A stretch of DNA of 64,000 nt from Euglena gracilis (GCA_039621445.1 CP154955.1:55309341-55373340), one strand, 5' to 3'. Shown: positions 32,051 to 44,885, numbered from the stretch's first letter. The notes: generated by a model not told the origin, from the sequence alone. Numbers and translations: made by a program.

Positions 32051-34460
32051 TGGATGGGTTGGTCCGGACCATCCATTGCTTAAGGTGTGTCCGACCCCAC
32101 CCCCCAAGGTGGTTGACTGGTTTTGTCAGAGTGACTGACTGGTTTTTGGCTCCAGACCCCCCCCGAGAAGAAGTGATCACTAATGATTACCAATGTCAAA
32201 CGACCACCCCAATTCGTACAACAAGGGGGTATATTGTTGCTTTGCTCTTTGGACGTCTGCATGACTCTGGGCTTTGAAATGCTTGTAAATGTGCATTTCA
32301 GGGGGTGAGAAATCACCATCCGTTTGCCCACGTGGACACGTGTCTGCCCAGTTTGACATTTCAACAGTCTGTCAGTTTGTTGTCCCTGCCAATTTGTCCA
32401 TCTGTTCTGTGAATTTTCTGGCCATTTTTCCAGGGGATTTTTTGGTGACTGTCCGGGAATGGGATATTTTTTGTTCAAAAATGCAGCTTGCTTTCTGATT
32501 TGATTGTTTGTTCTTGCTTTCTGGAGTATTGTCCAACCTTTCGGCAGAGTTGGATTTGTGCTCAGCACCACAGGATGACATCTTGATAGGAAGAGCCAGC
32601 TGACCGCTTTCTGTTGCCGAATGCTCTGCTGACAGCACGACAATGCAAAGCTTCTCCAATGATTTCTCGTCCCATTTCTGTATGGGATGGGAAGTTTTTC
32701 ATAAAAGGACCCAAGGGCTGGCCAATGGCCGGCCCTGGCGTCAAATGGGGTCGAAAATTCAAAGGCAAGACACACAATAAATCACTTTTTTTTAAAAAAA
32801 AGAAAAATAAACACATGAATGGGCGATGCCAGAAATCACCGATATAGAGTGAGTTACTTTTCGGCTGTCTTTCCTGTGGATTCTGCATTGAATGTGGGAC
32901 AGCAAAAAAAGTTTTTTCCGTACGGACAACCCTGGTCCAAAAAAACCAGAACACCCCTCTATGTCCAATGACCCCCCTCCCCGGGTTGGAGGACAACCAG
33001 CGTTGTTGGACACAGGGGGTAACCATTTTTTCCCCTGAGGTCCACTTGCTTTTATCGAGGAACTTCGAATTTTTCGCGCAATTTTCTTTTCTTGTGTAAA
33101 TTTCTTAAACAAAGTTTGTGTGGGACTGCCGTGCCACAGGCACTCCTGCACCCCCCCAATAAAGTTAACGTCATTGATGCAAGCCAGAACCCACCCCCTT
33201 GGCTTTATGTGCAGGGGGGGGGTAGTTGCATAATCTGCATTTTTTTGCGTAATTCAAAGGCTTACTTTTTTGAATTCTTTGTTTAGTTTGCTTTTTTTTA
33301 TTACAGATTTTGCCTTTCCTTTTATTTTGGCAATGCACAGACAAATTGCTCCACTTCCGGACAGTGGAAGTTGCATACCACGCGTTTTGGAGCAATTGCA
33401 TATTAATGCCAATGTCACAGTGCATATGCAACCATTGCCATTTTGCAAGTCTGCACCACATTTGCTTTTGGTGTGGTATTTTTTTCGTTGTCTTTTGACT
33501 TTTGTCTTTGTCGTTTTTTTGAAACAAAACGTGCAAGACACTGTTTGTTTGTGGTTTGTTTGTGCTTTCATGTGTCCTATCAGAGAAAAGTGCGAATAAT
33601 TGTCCAAAAACATGCACTGTGTTGCATAGCCATATTCCTCCCCCCCCGCTTTACCTCAAAACACCGGTGGTATTTGGTATTTGCTTGAGCTGTTCCTCGG
33701 GTGTCTGTTTGGTGAATGTAGCCACTGGTCAGGATGACAGTTACCTAGGAAGAGCCAGCTGACCGCTTCTGATGCCTGATTCTCTTCTGACGGCGTTTCA
33801 ACACAGAAGGACAGTTCGGAGAGATTCTATTAACAGGAAGCCGCCCCCATTCATGCATTATTAAGAGCGTTGAGGTATTGGTCCACAGGATGACACCATC
33901 ATAGGTTCTTTTCAGGTTGATAGATATGGGCAGGGTGGAGGTTCCTGGCTCCCCCCCCGGGAAAAGTCGAAAAACAAAAGGCCCATTTGGTAATAAGTTG
34001 GGAAAAAGTTTTCCAAAAGCCTCCACATTATTACAGAGATCCTTGAGATATATTTGTCCAGATCTGGCAAAAACTTTTTGTGCTGCACTGAATAATATTT
34101 GCACCTGCAAGCAAGCTTTCTGGGCACAAGGCCTGAGGTCGGCTCAGGTGTAAAGCAGGGATAGAGCCATCTCCAGTCTCCCATTTTTTTGGACATTTTT
34201 TCACGGTCCTGTTTGAGGCCAATTTGGGTTAATTTGGTGCATTTTCGAGCCATTTCGTGTCAATTGAGGTTAATTTCATCCACGTTGGACCAATCACGCT
34301 ATTTTGGGCTATTCTGGACCAGCTTGGGCCATTTTTGTGACAGTTTGGGCCAGCATTTCAGGCCGAAGTTGCAAGTTTGCGACCTTGCATGAATTGAGCA
34401 ATTTTGTGCATTTTCCGCATTTTTTCCGCATAATCCTGCAGAATTTGGAAAATGCTTCCG

Positions 34461-34546
34461 CCCCCCGTTTAACCCTGGTTCTCTCAAAGATATTTTTCAT
34501 GTTTCACTTGTGATAATCCACCGCCCAACCAGGGTTAAACGGGGGG
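34461..34546. repeat. Palindromic element with 20-bp perfect arms
   Basis: Arms ccccccgtttaaccctggtt (34461-34480) and its exact complement (34527-34546) around a 46-base loop. The loop segment atatttttcatg..cacttgtgataat recurs at about 60249-60280 within a related element that also shares the flanking ggagcctctgcagaagctcc. Confidence 0.8.
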
Positions 34547-34710
34547 GGATTATGCGGAAGAATTTTCCGAGTTAAATTTTCAGGTAAAACCTTTTTTACC
34601 TGAGGCTCTGCCTCCCCAGAGCCTGGCCACCTGGAGCCTCTGCAGAAGCTCCTCCAGGTCACCTGATGGGCACTGGTCCCCCAGGTCCTGGTGGGGAGGT
34701 AGACACTGAA

Positions 34711-34785
34711 CAGGATGACATTTGCATAGGAAGAGCCGGCTGACCGCTTCTGATGCCTGTTTCTCTGCTGACGGCATGAGCATTT
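34711..34785. repeat. Dispersed repeat with core aggaagagccggctgaccgc
   Basis: Consensus: aggatgaca, 5-7 variable bases, taggaagagccggctgaccg, cttctgatgcctg. Further copies at 30458-30530, 32568-32650, 33728-33800, 35803-35880 and 60461-60545. The 33728 and 34711 copies extend into a shared segment (ggtccacaggatgacaccat), suggesting a longer parental element. No coding potential is seen. Confidence 0.75.
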
Positions 34786-36381
34786 GATTTCAGAAGGATG
34801 GCCATCCACGTGTGGTGAAGAGCGTTGAGGTTGTTGGTCCACAGGATGACACCATCATAAAGAGCAGGCTGTTTTTCAGTCGGGTGCCGACCCCACCCCG
34901 GGGGGGGGGGTGCCTGCCTGGGCAGGCACTCCAAGGCACTCCAAATCCGCCCCCCCGGGGGGGGGGGAGGAGGGCACACGGCCAAAAGTGCCCTAGCCCG
35001 GCGCCAAAGGCGCCGGGGAGCCAAAAATGGCCTATTTTCAAAGGAATGTGCCTGGGCAATTGACGCCTATGCTTGGGCAAGAGTCGCCTCCGGGCAATTG
35101 ACGCCTCAGGGCAATTGTCACCCCCCTCTGTGCTGGCCAACTTGTCACCCCGGGAAATTGTCACCCCCCTCTGTGCAGCCCAATTTGTCACGCGACAATT
35201 GCCCGGGGGGGGAGCGGGTAAGAAAACCCTCTTGCCCCGAAGGGGGATTTGGACCACCCTGGCGTACACTGAGCCGTGGTGCCAACGGGGACCCTGACGT
35301 CTACTGGGCAGCACCTTGACAGGTTCTCAGGCATGACAGTTTCCTGGGGGGGGGGGGTAGTAAGTTTCCCTCGGGGGTTCCACGAGGTTTAGCCAACCTT
35401 TCAGCGTGGGGAATTGTCGTAAAGCCCAAATGCCTAAAAACCCTGGTGCAATTACAATGAAATCAGTGGATTGGATTGGATTGGTGTCACAAGTGTATTC
35501 TGCGAATGTGTTGGCCACCCTGGAACGAACTTTCTGGCCTCGTGACCAGTCAAACATGACCCCGCTTAATGAAATAATTGGAGGGCGTGGCAAATACTGT
35601 ATTCACCAAAGCAATACATCCCCCCCCGGGAAATTACCACCAGGTTGGACGGTCCTCACAAACCTGCTGGATTTCTCCACAGTTGGCACAGTTGGCACTG
35701 CTTCAGTTCCTCACTCATTTGTGGCTGCACAGTTGCATAAACCCTTTGCTTTGTGCTTTTTTTCCCCAGCTTCGGCTCGTTGCTTTGCATTTCGTTGTGC
35801 ACAGGATGAACTCCTTGTCTAGGAAGAGCTGGCCGACGCAACTGACGATATTTGTCCTCTGAGCTCCCTGAGGACCGCATTTGCCCAACTCCAACAGGCA
35901 GAAATTTGGGGTTAAAAATCGATTTTTTGCATAACCCCCCCCCCAAAACCTGGCAGGGCCCTTGCTCCTGGCAGTGACCAAATAACTTGGCGGGAGGAGG
36001 GGCAAAAAAATGGTTCAAGTTACTTGGTACCCTCCTTTTTGGGCAGAATTCTTTTACAGCACTAAAAAAAAGGGGCCCAAATGGCCTGGCAGGGGGGCAG
36101 GGCGAAAAGTTGGTTCCAATAACCTGGCACCTTGCCAAGTTATGTGGGGGGGGTTAATTGTTGTTAGCAGTTGTGGGCTTTTTTTGCTGTTTGCATTTCT
36201 TGGCACCCGGTTCGACCCAGTTGCCTCATCAGGCACCCCGCAGAGCAAGGACCCCCCTCCTCCAGAGCCTTTTTTTAAAAAAAAAACAGAGCTTGGTTGC
36301 CAGAACCTGTTTTTTTTGCCTCCCAACGTGACCTCCCAAACCTTGGCCCCACTGTTCCATTGCGTCCCCTCTTCGCCGCAG

Positions 36382-36435
36382 CCCCTAAGCCAGGAGTTCA
36401 AGCCGTTCACCCTCGACAATTGCACAGTGATGTAA
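36382..36435 (+). CDS. Possible terminal exon
   Basis: Acceptor cttcgccgcag, then PLSQEFKPFTLDNCTVM and a TAA stop, with mainly G/C-ending codons. It has the look of a last coding exon; no upstream exon could be linked to it with confidence. Confidence 0.42.
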   Translation, partial: PLSQEFKPFTLDNCTVM

Positions 36436-37299
36436 CAGGTGTGTGGTTCGCGCCTTCAGTTCAGGCTCGGTTCAGGCCACCACAACCTCACCCCCTCCCC
36501 GTGAGTCGCCACCTGGGTTCATGCCTGTGGATGTGGCATGTTGGCAGGTGGTGTTTACGGTCCATGAGGGACGGGAAGTTTTTCATTTTTCCTAGGGATG
36601 GCCAACCGTCCGGGGATCGAACGGGGTCGGGAATCAAAAAGGGGGGAAACGCACTCTTTTGATGTTTTGGGTGGATGGGCGATGGTGCAAGGATGCCAGA
36701 AATCTTTTTTTTCCCCGAAATCGACCCGTTTTTGTTATGGCCAATTTTTCGTCCATTTTTCAAATGCATTTTGCAGACCAAGGGCCATTTTGGGACTTGA
36801 ACAGGGGCCAAAAAGAAAAATGTCATAAAACGCACGTTTTTGCTGTTTTGGCTGGGTTGGCAATGGTTGGTCTAAGGATGCCAGGAAGCATTTTTCCTTT
36901 TGAAAATCTCGACTTTTGTCCTTTCACCTACTGACCTGTGCTTAAAAGAGACCTGTCTCCGCTGAAACCGCTGATATGTTGTCATTCAATGAATCGAGGC
37001 ATTAAATTATGTGAAAGTTGATAAACAGCGTATGGTGACCATTTTGTTTTTAGGAAATGTGGTCAATGGGTCCATCAATGGTTTTGGGTGCTGCCCAAAT
37101 GACAATAATAATAATACTTTGTACGGGGGTCCTGGCCAAGAAGATTGGTCCACCAATTTTGCCGGGGGCAAAGGTGTTTGGCTGGGGAGGGTCAGTTGGA
37201 GACAGTTTCTCGGGGGGGGGGGGCAGGCACCGAAGCAGTTTTCCCTTGTGCATTGCCATTGCCATGGTGGGTGCGGGGAAGAGGGGATTGGACCCCCTT

Positions 37300-37336
37300 G
37301 GTTCCCTTCCTTCCTTCCTTCCTTCCTTCCTTCCTT
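37300..37336 (+). repeat. Microsatellite (cctt)n
   Basis: Uninterrupted ttcc/cctt repeat of about eight units. Other microsatellites in the window: (ac)n at 23510-23529, (ta)n at 49389-49418, (aaggaa)n at 37721-37748. Confidence 0.9.
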
Positions 37337-37379
37337 CCCATTCACCCCCATTGGTGCCAGCCCCTCGTGGCTCCTGCAG

Positions 37380-37545
37380 GTCTCACTGTCCGAGGAGTAT
37401 TTCCGGCTGCCCCCCTCCCCCCCCCCCCCCACGCATCGCCTGACACTCAGAGAGAGGGAGAGAGAGAGGCAGCCCCCACCGGCCTCCAGACACCGCATCG
37501 AAGGGCTCCCTGCGGCGGCCAGGGCCAGGCTGTGCCAGCTGAGGG
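37380..37545 (+). CDS. Possible exon pair
   Basis: Two GC-rich coding-like stretches: after gctcctgcag the frame VSLSEEYFRLPP, and after cctccag the frame HRIEGLPAAARARLCQL. A poly-C run and a gagaga tract separate them, so an intron of about 60-80 bases or a broken exon is possible. No family is recognised. Confidence 0.3.
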
Positions 37546-38004
37546 GGGGGCTTTCTCTTGGGATGCGAGGTTTGTGGAGGTCTGGACTGACGCGTTACCC
37601 GGCGATTTTCTTGGTTTTTTTGAAGCCGAAAGTTTTCCCCACGACGTTAAAGGTTGGTTTAGTGTGAGTTTGATTCAGGTTGCTAGGTGCAACGGACAGC
37701 ATCTCTGCAGTCTCTTTTTAAGGAAAGGAAAAGGAAAAGGAAAAGAAATCTTGTCAGCCCGGATGAGAGGTGTCAAAAGACCCTGAACTCACCCTGGACC
37801 AGCCCAGGGTTTTTTTTTTGCCTTGGACCCCTGGGGGGGGGGGTTGGTCCAGCCAAGCCCCCCCACCCGGGGGGGGGACCCCTTTGCACCGAAAATTTTT
37901 GAAAAGGTTTTTTGCATTTTTCGCATTTTTTGGCGTTTTTGGGGAAAAGTGGGTTGTGTCCCCGGGAACCCCCCCCCAGGGGGTGGGTGAGGGGGGACCC
38001 CTCT

Positions 38005-38260
38005 TCCCTAACAAGTGCGCAATGCCCTAGTTATTCGCCATGCCCTAATAAGTGCGCACCCCTCCTACACCCTAAAGGAGAAACCGTTGCAACATTTCAG
38101 GTCGGCGCGCACACACATTCTCAGAACTGTCCTTCTCAGGCCAACTATTTCCATCGTCCAAGCGCAAATTTGACACAATCACTTGACTCATTGCTTAACA
38201 CCACAAGAAGGGAGACTGAAGAAGGGAAAGAGGGGTGGAAAGTGAAGTATTTTGTCTCAT
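38005..38260. mobile_element. Second copy of the gtgcgcac TIR element
   Basis: Matches the body of the 25735-26556 element over about 230 bases. Its left end carries cctaataagtgcgcac; no right terminal repeat was recognised, so this copy is probably truncated. A short stretch near 53850 (aatgtgcgcacccctgtgca) may be a further remnant. Confidence 0.7.
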
Positions 38261-40901
38261 TCAGGCCTTCGATACCATTTACCCCCCCCCCGGATTGGTG
38301 GTTCAATTCCCAAAACGCCGTTCAGGCAGGTGGACAGCAGGCACTGGGGGGGGTATTCAACGCCTTATCGCCTGCCTGGCCCCGCCCCTGACCCGCAGCT
38401 GACCCCTTTGGGTGTCTTCCCGGGGGCAGCCACCCACTTTGTGACCGCAGAATCGTTTCCGCATCGCTCCCCGCCCCTCTCTGCCCCAACCCTGCATTCC
38501 CCAGCCACCGCCCTGGGCCTCCTGACCCAGCTCTTGAAGGGGCTCGTTTTGGAAGCAGAATTTGGGGTGTCAGTTACCAGGGGTTCCTGCCTCCGCAGCT
38601 GTGTGCTTCAGCGTTTTTGATTTTTGCCCAGATTTTTTTCTTCAAGTTGCTTTTGAATGAGGTTTGAGTATTTTGCCGATCTGGCTGAATTTCTGGGAGG
38701 GTAAACCCCCCAAATAATTTTTTGCAGTGCCTTGAAGCTTTCCGTGCCCAAATAATTTTGCAGGGAGGGCCCCCCTTCACAAGGATAAAATGTGTGGAAA
38801 AAAACGGATGGATCTTTTTTGGAAAGCAAGAGGTGGTAAGCACAAAAAATTATTTAAATGCCCATAATGTTCTGTTATTTGATGAATAGAAGCATTAAAT
38901 TATGTTAAAATTATTGATAAACAGCTTTTGGTCTCAAATTTGTTTCAGGAAGCATGGTTAATGGGGCCATCAATGGTTTTGGTATGGTATGGGTCCCCAA
39001 TAATTTTGCAGGGGGCTCCGGGCCAAAAAGATCGGTCCACTGATTTCGCTGGGGCAAAGGTGTTTGGGGGGTTAGTTGAAGTGAAAAGTTCAAGGGGTGT
39101 TTGAAGTTCAAGTCTGCAGACCTCCACAAAACACAGGCAACAGGACCAGAGGCAGAAACCATCGCCAGATAACATCCCTCCAGATGTTTTCTGATGGTGT
39201 TGGCCAATCTTTCCTTTCCTTTCAATGCTGCCAATCTTTCCCCACAATTCGTTGAATTTATTGCCATTTTATCCAATGTCACCAAATTTGTCCCAAATTG
39301 GTCATGGTTTCTAATTGTTCATTGGAAATTTCCTTTTTTTGGAAATTTCGTTGGCTGATGAATATTGATGATGTTTTTTTTCAGGTTTGCGCACACCACA
39401 ACGGGCCTCTGCGGCCATTGTGCCACCCTGCCACCACCTCTGTGTGTGGCACTGCTGCCTGGGGCAGGAATTTTTTTTACCTGTTTTCTCACTCTTGCAT
39501 ATATAGCCGTACCGCACTGTGACTGGCGAGCACCCAGGCGGTTGGGCTGGTGAAGGTTCTCCTCTCGCTCGGGGGGCCACAAGTGACGGGTTCAACTTGA
39601 TGCAGAACTCTCCCTTGTGTGGGTGAGGATTTGGAATCTTGGTCCCAAAGACAAGTGTTGAAAGGCCACTTTTTTTGGCCTTTTGTACCCAAATCAAAGG
39701 TTTCGCAGCAAACTGCACATTTACACATAACTGTGCCTGAAATTGGCCATAAGGTAGGGACTGCCAACCTGCCCCTGGAAAACTTGGTCGCTAGACCCCT
39801 GGATCGGGGTAACCCCCCCCCCAATTTTGAGCAGCACCTCCAATAAGCAACCCGGGCCCCATCTGACCAACACCCAAATTAAAGCAACCCCAAATTTCAG
39901 CAATTAATTCCCTGGGGCCAGTGCGCACTCCAAATTCCAGCAACCCCTGAAATGAGAAGAAAATGCAAGAAAATATGAAGGCGAAACAAGCTCAAACAAA
40001 AAATATTGGCAAAATTTTATGGAAAATGGTTGAGCCTCTGGCGTTTTTGGGACATTGTCACGTTGTTGCATCCGTTTTCCCCCTGAAAAAGCACTCCTGT
40101 GGAATTTTGCAACCACATTTTTGCACCCACTGAAAATCCGTAAAATTTTGTGGTGAACGCAAAGAATTGTTTGTCACAACAACTCAGTGGGCACATGCTC
40201 AGGTGACGTGGCAAGCCTGGTGGCCCAGTGTCGGAGGGGGGGTTTGTGCTTTTTGCAGGTTTTGGGGGGGGGGTTTAAAGGAAGTCCACGTGGTCCATAT
40301 TCAGCAGTAAACAATGTGGGGCAAGAAAACAACAAAGGCAAGAATCAAAACCATCAGCTGGTGATCCTTTCTGGCAACGTCCTGGGTCTTGCCTGCTGCG
40401 CAATGGCACACATGTGTGAGTTTCTTTTTTTCAGCCGCCACACACCAGTCTGTAATGACCCATTCCGTCCTTTCTGTGCCAAAAATCGCGATGAAATTAT
40501 AAAAGCAACAAACTAGCAGAACCTGGGGCCACAGAAGCACCTGACGCAGGGCGATGCTCAAGGGACAGTATTTTGTTTTTTCCCCCGTTTCAACCGCCCT
40601 TTGGGCTGGAATCCAACGGCTGATTGGTCAAGCGGGCTAAAATTACAGGTTGAAAAACGCATCTCCTTATTTTTGTGCTTTTTTTTTGTGGACGCACGAT
40701 CACATGCCAAAAGTTACTTTTTCCTCCCGGGGGGGAGATGGCCAGTTGGCAATCATGCCCTTTTCAGATTTTTTGCTCGTGGGTTTCCCCTGATTCAAAC
40801 TCCATTTCTTCACACTCCATTTATGAGGACAAACCCAAAACCTTGCACAATTCGAACCTGCGGTAAACCCCGCCCAAAAAAAATAGAGCCGCCCCTCAGG
40901 C

Positions 40902-41160
40902 CCCCCCCCCCCGACCAAGCCGGCCGACAAAGATTTCCCGGAAATGGCGACAAACCCCGCCACAAAAAAAACATCGCAACCACGCAGGCACAAAGAGCAG
41001 GAGGCCACCACCTTCCTTCGCTTCGCCCTCACGGTGATTTCCTCCTGGGTCCTTCAGGGGGTCCCATACACCTTCCGGAAGCCGACGGCGGACAAGGGGG
41101 GTGGAGCGCACAGCGTCCTGCCGCTGGTTTCCTGCCCGCGCGGGCGTGTCGCCCGCACTG
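40902..41160 (+). CDS. Possible exon of an unrecognised gene
   Basis: An open frame with high G/C third positions: a Met at 40944 starts MATNPATKKTSQPRRHKEQE; further on comes VPYTFRKPTADKGGGAHSVL. An acceptor-like gtccttcag at 41051-41059 could start a shorter exon. The frame continues open to 41501 but loses codon bias after about 41160. Confidence 0.4.
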
Positions 41161-41389
41161 TCCTGATTGCTGTGCTGCCTTTTTCGGGCCTCACAATGGC
41201 AAAGTGCGGAGCCCGAGGTGTCTTCAATGAGGTGGGGGGGCCGTGTGAGTGTGATGGCCTATGCACCGTGCATGGCGCAGCGAGCGGCATTTTTGACACC
41301 GGTGGGCTGCCTCGGCGACCATGTACCAGCTGTATGCTGGACAGGGGAAGATATCATAAAACGGTTTCAGAATATGCAGGGCGTTCAAA

Positions 41390-41470
41390 GAGGCGACTTG
41401 TGCTGTGCACTCCGCGTCCCGCCTTTCTTCGTCGACTCCCAGACGGGGGAGGTCGTGCTGTGCAGAGCAA
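41390..41470 (+). CDS. Possible exon, continuation of the 40.9-kb gene
   Basis: The frame DLCCALRVPPFFVDSQTGEV followed by VLCRA has strong G/C-ending codons. A CTG at 41403-41405 lies five bases before tccgcgtcccg, the position expected of a nonconventional 3' end. The join to the upstream candidate could not be fixed. Confidence 0.35.
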
Positions 41471-43879
41471 AAAGTCTCTGCTTGTCTGCCTTGGTCCTTA
41501 AATAGCACAGTATCTGTCCAACTCTGTGTATTATGGGGGTCAAATATCCTTGTCCAACAATGGTGGGAGGTCTACCTCCCCTCCCCTGGAGGACGTCCTT
41601 AGGGACCCTTCTCCAAGAAATGTGTCGTGGTGGCAGCCCTCAAAGAAAGGACGTTGAAATTTTTGGTGTCCACCCCCCAACTCCAACATGTGGAAAACTT
41701 TCTGGCAATTCGCTCTGTGCCAAGACCAAATGGTTTTTGTTTTTCATGTACCAGGTTGGGGTGGAAACTGTGTTCAAACAGATATGCCACCAAGGTTTGC
41801 CACACTCTTTCTGGGAAATTGAAGGTCTCCACTGAACCAGTTTTTGAGGTACAGTTTCCCCAAGCTGGTGGGTGGAGCACCCCCCCTTCTAGATCTCGAA
41901 ATATTGGATTTCCCCTGCTGATGAGGGGAGGGGGCGGCTTGTATTGAAGTTAGAAGCCTCCACCAGTGTTGGGTTTTCCGCACTGGCCGGCAAACCAGGC
42001 AAAGGGCATGGTCCTGTTGGATTTTCCTCAGGGTGCTCCTGCAAACTCCTTCTCCTCCATGTCTACGTCCCCCACACCTACATTGGCCAAGGAGGCCCTG
42101 TTGCTGGGCCCCCACCCTCTCGTTCACCCCTGCCATTTCTCTCCTCAAATTCTATAGTTCTTGCATCAGTTGTTGCATCTTCAAAATTCTCAACTGAACT
42201 TCTCAACGAAATTCTCAATTTGAAAGTCTCAATTCAATTCCTTGTGTTGTGTCTTGGGTTCTTGGCTTTGGAGACCTGAAGATTCTGGTCTGTTCAACAG
42301 AGAAAGTGTAGGAATAGAAATTAAGGGAGGGGAAGTGCTGATGGTTTTGGGGGTCTTGGAGTTTTGTTGCTGGGAGAAAAGACAGTTAAAAAAGGGGGGT
42401 TGTGTTTTGGCGAACAGGGAACACAACTGAGCACTTCGGGGATTTTTGCCTGCTGGACTTGGGCTGTGAAAAAATGAAATTGAAGCCACTTGTATTGAGG
42501 AAAACAGAGAAGACAGCTGAGCCTTTTGCTCAGTTTCCTAAAAATCACAATTTCTGACAACATTTTTCTGAATCATCTGGGCTCCAAAAAGTGTTAAATG
42601 AGAAAGTACAAAAAAATCACTCCAAATGGGGGTTTTGGCGCTATTTTTGCTCCTACGGAACCTCGAAAAATTTCTAAAATTTTTTGGAAATAATAGCCCC
42701 CCCTCGGGTCGGGACTTCGGGCGAAAAAATAATACCCCCCCGAGGGGGTATTATTTGGGGGGGGGGGGTTGCTGCTTGTCGGCGAACTTCAATTTCGCGG
42801 CATTCCGTGCGCGAAGGCCCACAGGCAGGCAAGCAGGGACTTGTGATGTGCACATCACGACGTCCCCCCTCCATGATTTTGGCGGTATGTGCCACTTTTT
42901 AAACATGCTTAATGGACTCTTCACCTTGCACCGTTCAGTTCTGCAAGTGTGTCCTGGCATTGTTTTGCAAGGGGAAAACAAAGGGCCCCCTCCGCAAGGA
43001 ATACTGCACCCTCCTCACTTTCGCATAACAACATTATCGTGCATTGCGGAAAACTGGGAACACGCCCGACACGCCCATTTCTTTTGGGATTCAGTCCCAA
43101 GATGTCTGTGTGGATATCTGCGTGTCTAAGATGTCTGCGTCTAAGATGTCGTATCTAAGATGTCTGCGTGGTGGATGTCCAATTCTGTTCTATATCTTCA
43201 AAATGCATTTCGTTTGATAACAGTACACAAGAAGCGCGATTCTGTTTTTGCGAGTGAAGTTTTTGGACCAAAGTTCTCGCACCCAATGTGCAATAGAGCA
43301 CAGCGCGATATTAGTCGCACAGCATCTTTTTCCCCCTGAAACTTGTTCAACTTGTGGTGGAACTGCTGTTTTGTTCAGCGGTTTTGTTCAGAAAGTGGCA
43401 TGCACCATGTGGATGAAATGTGGTATATGGACCTGTGAATCCCACATGGAACAAAGGGTTTGCGGTTTAGTGAATCGTGATATGAATTTCTTCCTTGGAG
43501 GGGGGGCATTTTGAGCACACCGCGCATAAACCGCCGTTGCGCTGTGCGGTGTGGGGAATGTGTGCCATCCGCCTCGGGGGGGGTGGACATGAGCGACCAC
43601 AAAGAGGAAGACCAAGCCTGTGCACATGGTGCTTGATTTGCCTTGCATTTTGCGAAAATTCAAAGAATCATGTCTGTTCTCCAACGAAAGTGGTGTGTTC
43701 TTTTTGAAGGATCCTGATTTTGGCGGAGTAGATCTCTGTCTATGTCCATGTTTGGTTCAGCCATTTTTGGCATTCACCAAGGCTCCAAGGGAATGGATGG
43801 TCTTATCCCTTGGAATGCCTTGGCCTCTGTCAAAACGGGAAAGAGAAAGTTTTTGGGAAAGCCCTCAGGCCAAGGGGGG

Positions 43880-44083
43880 GGCCCGCAAGAGTCACGTCGC
43901 CACGCCCGAGAAGCATCAAAAGCAAACAACGGGGCCTCCAAACGCTTCGTGAGGTCTTTGTACACTGGTCGGTCCTTCGCCGAGGGAATGCGAAATTACG
44001 ACGCAGCCGACCCTGGTAAAAAAACAGGCGCTAAAGGGCAAAACCTGACCTTTCCAAAACCATTCACCTTCAAAAAGCCGTAA
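43880..44083 (+). CDS. Possible terminal exon
   Basis: The frame reads SKRFVRSLYTGRSFAEGMRN, then YDAADPGKKTGAKGQ, and ends PFTFKKP with a TAA stop at 44083. Codon bias is moderate in the middle part. It could end the gene suggested by the 40.9 and 41.4-kb candidates, but no shared family or splice pairing was established. Confidence 0.3.
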   Translation, partial: GPQESRRHAREASKANNGASKRFVRSLYTGRSFAEGMRNYDAADPGKKTGAKGQNLTFPKPFTFKKP

Positions 44084-44805
44084 ACAGGGCAGAAGCCTGC
44101 TTTTAGGAGGTGCGGAGCAGGGGGTGTCCCAGCCGCGGTTTTGGCGGACGTTGTGCACATGGAGCTCGGTGCTTCCGGGGCCCAACGCCGCCATGGTAGC
44201 GTTCCTTCATCGCGCCACCGGCAGCTGCCCAACCTGGGCAGAATTATCTGCTACCGTTTGGTAGAAGCAGTGATTTGAGAGTTTTCTCAAACTGCCGCAT
44301 GTGGGCGCTATTTTTCTAACCGTTTTCTTTATAAAAAAGGGGGGAAGCCATGACACCCGTGGGGGCAGCCAAAAATTCGTTCATTTTTTTTTAACTTCCC
44401 CCTTGGAAATTTTTTGCTCCTGGAAGTTTTCCCGCAGAAAAATGGTCCTGCAGTGTGGAGATTTTGTTGCGACTTCTACGACTCATTTGGCAGAGCAGTT
44501 CATTAACCCTTAAAAACAACCCCTGCCAAAAAATTCGCCAAATTTTCACGTATTTCTGCAAATGGGCCTGGCTAGTCTCGGTGGGGGGGCTATGGTGCGT
44601 CTACCATCTGAAAACCGCAAACCGGGTGGGGAAAGGGGAGAAAGTCATTAAAAAAGAAGGGTTTTCCTCAGGCATGGCTTCGGGAAGAGGAGGTAGTTAG
44701 TTTTTTTTGCCGTCCCCATGCATCAACTTTCATAAAAATATAAAAATATGGTCATGATTTTTATGGTCATCAAATATGGTCGTAATTTTTCCGATAAGTA
44801 ACATC

Positions 44806-44877
44806 GGGCGTGTAGCTCAGTGGTAGAGCGCCCGCTCCGCATGCGGGAAGTCCAGGGTTCGATCCCCTGTTCGTCCA
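44806..44877 (+). tRNA. tRNA-Ala (anticodon CGC)
   Basis: A 72-base cloverleaf: acceptor GGGCGTG with TTCGTCC (one mismatch and GU pairs), D arm GCTC/GAGC, anticodon stem CCCGC/GCGGG with loop TCCGCAT, T arm CAGGG/CCCTG with loop TTCGATC, discriminator A. Internal promoter boxes TAGCTCAGTGG and GGTTCGATCCC are intact. CCA is not encoded. Position 33 is C where nearly all elongator tRNAs have U. Confidence 0.92.
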
Positions 44878-44880
44878 TCG

Positions 44881-44885
44881 TTTTT
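44881..44885 (+). terminator. Pol III T-run terminator of tRNA-Ala
   Basis: Five T residues begin four bases after the tRNA, the usual RNA polymerase III stop signal. Confidence 0.75.

Larger units (their letters stand above)
28629..44805. other. Repeat-dominated interval between the repeat-protein gene and the tRNA genes
   Basis: Besides the dispersed repeats and weak exon candidates listed individually, the sequence consists of C/G runs, T- and A-rich stretches and GC hairpins. Repeated gggaaattgtcacccc and gggcaattgacgcct words occupy 35060-35215, and aagatgtctgcgt tandem words 43100-43175. I see no other supportable gene. Confidence 0.6.
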
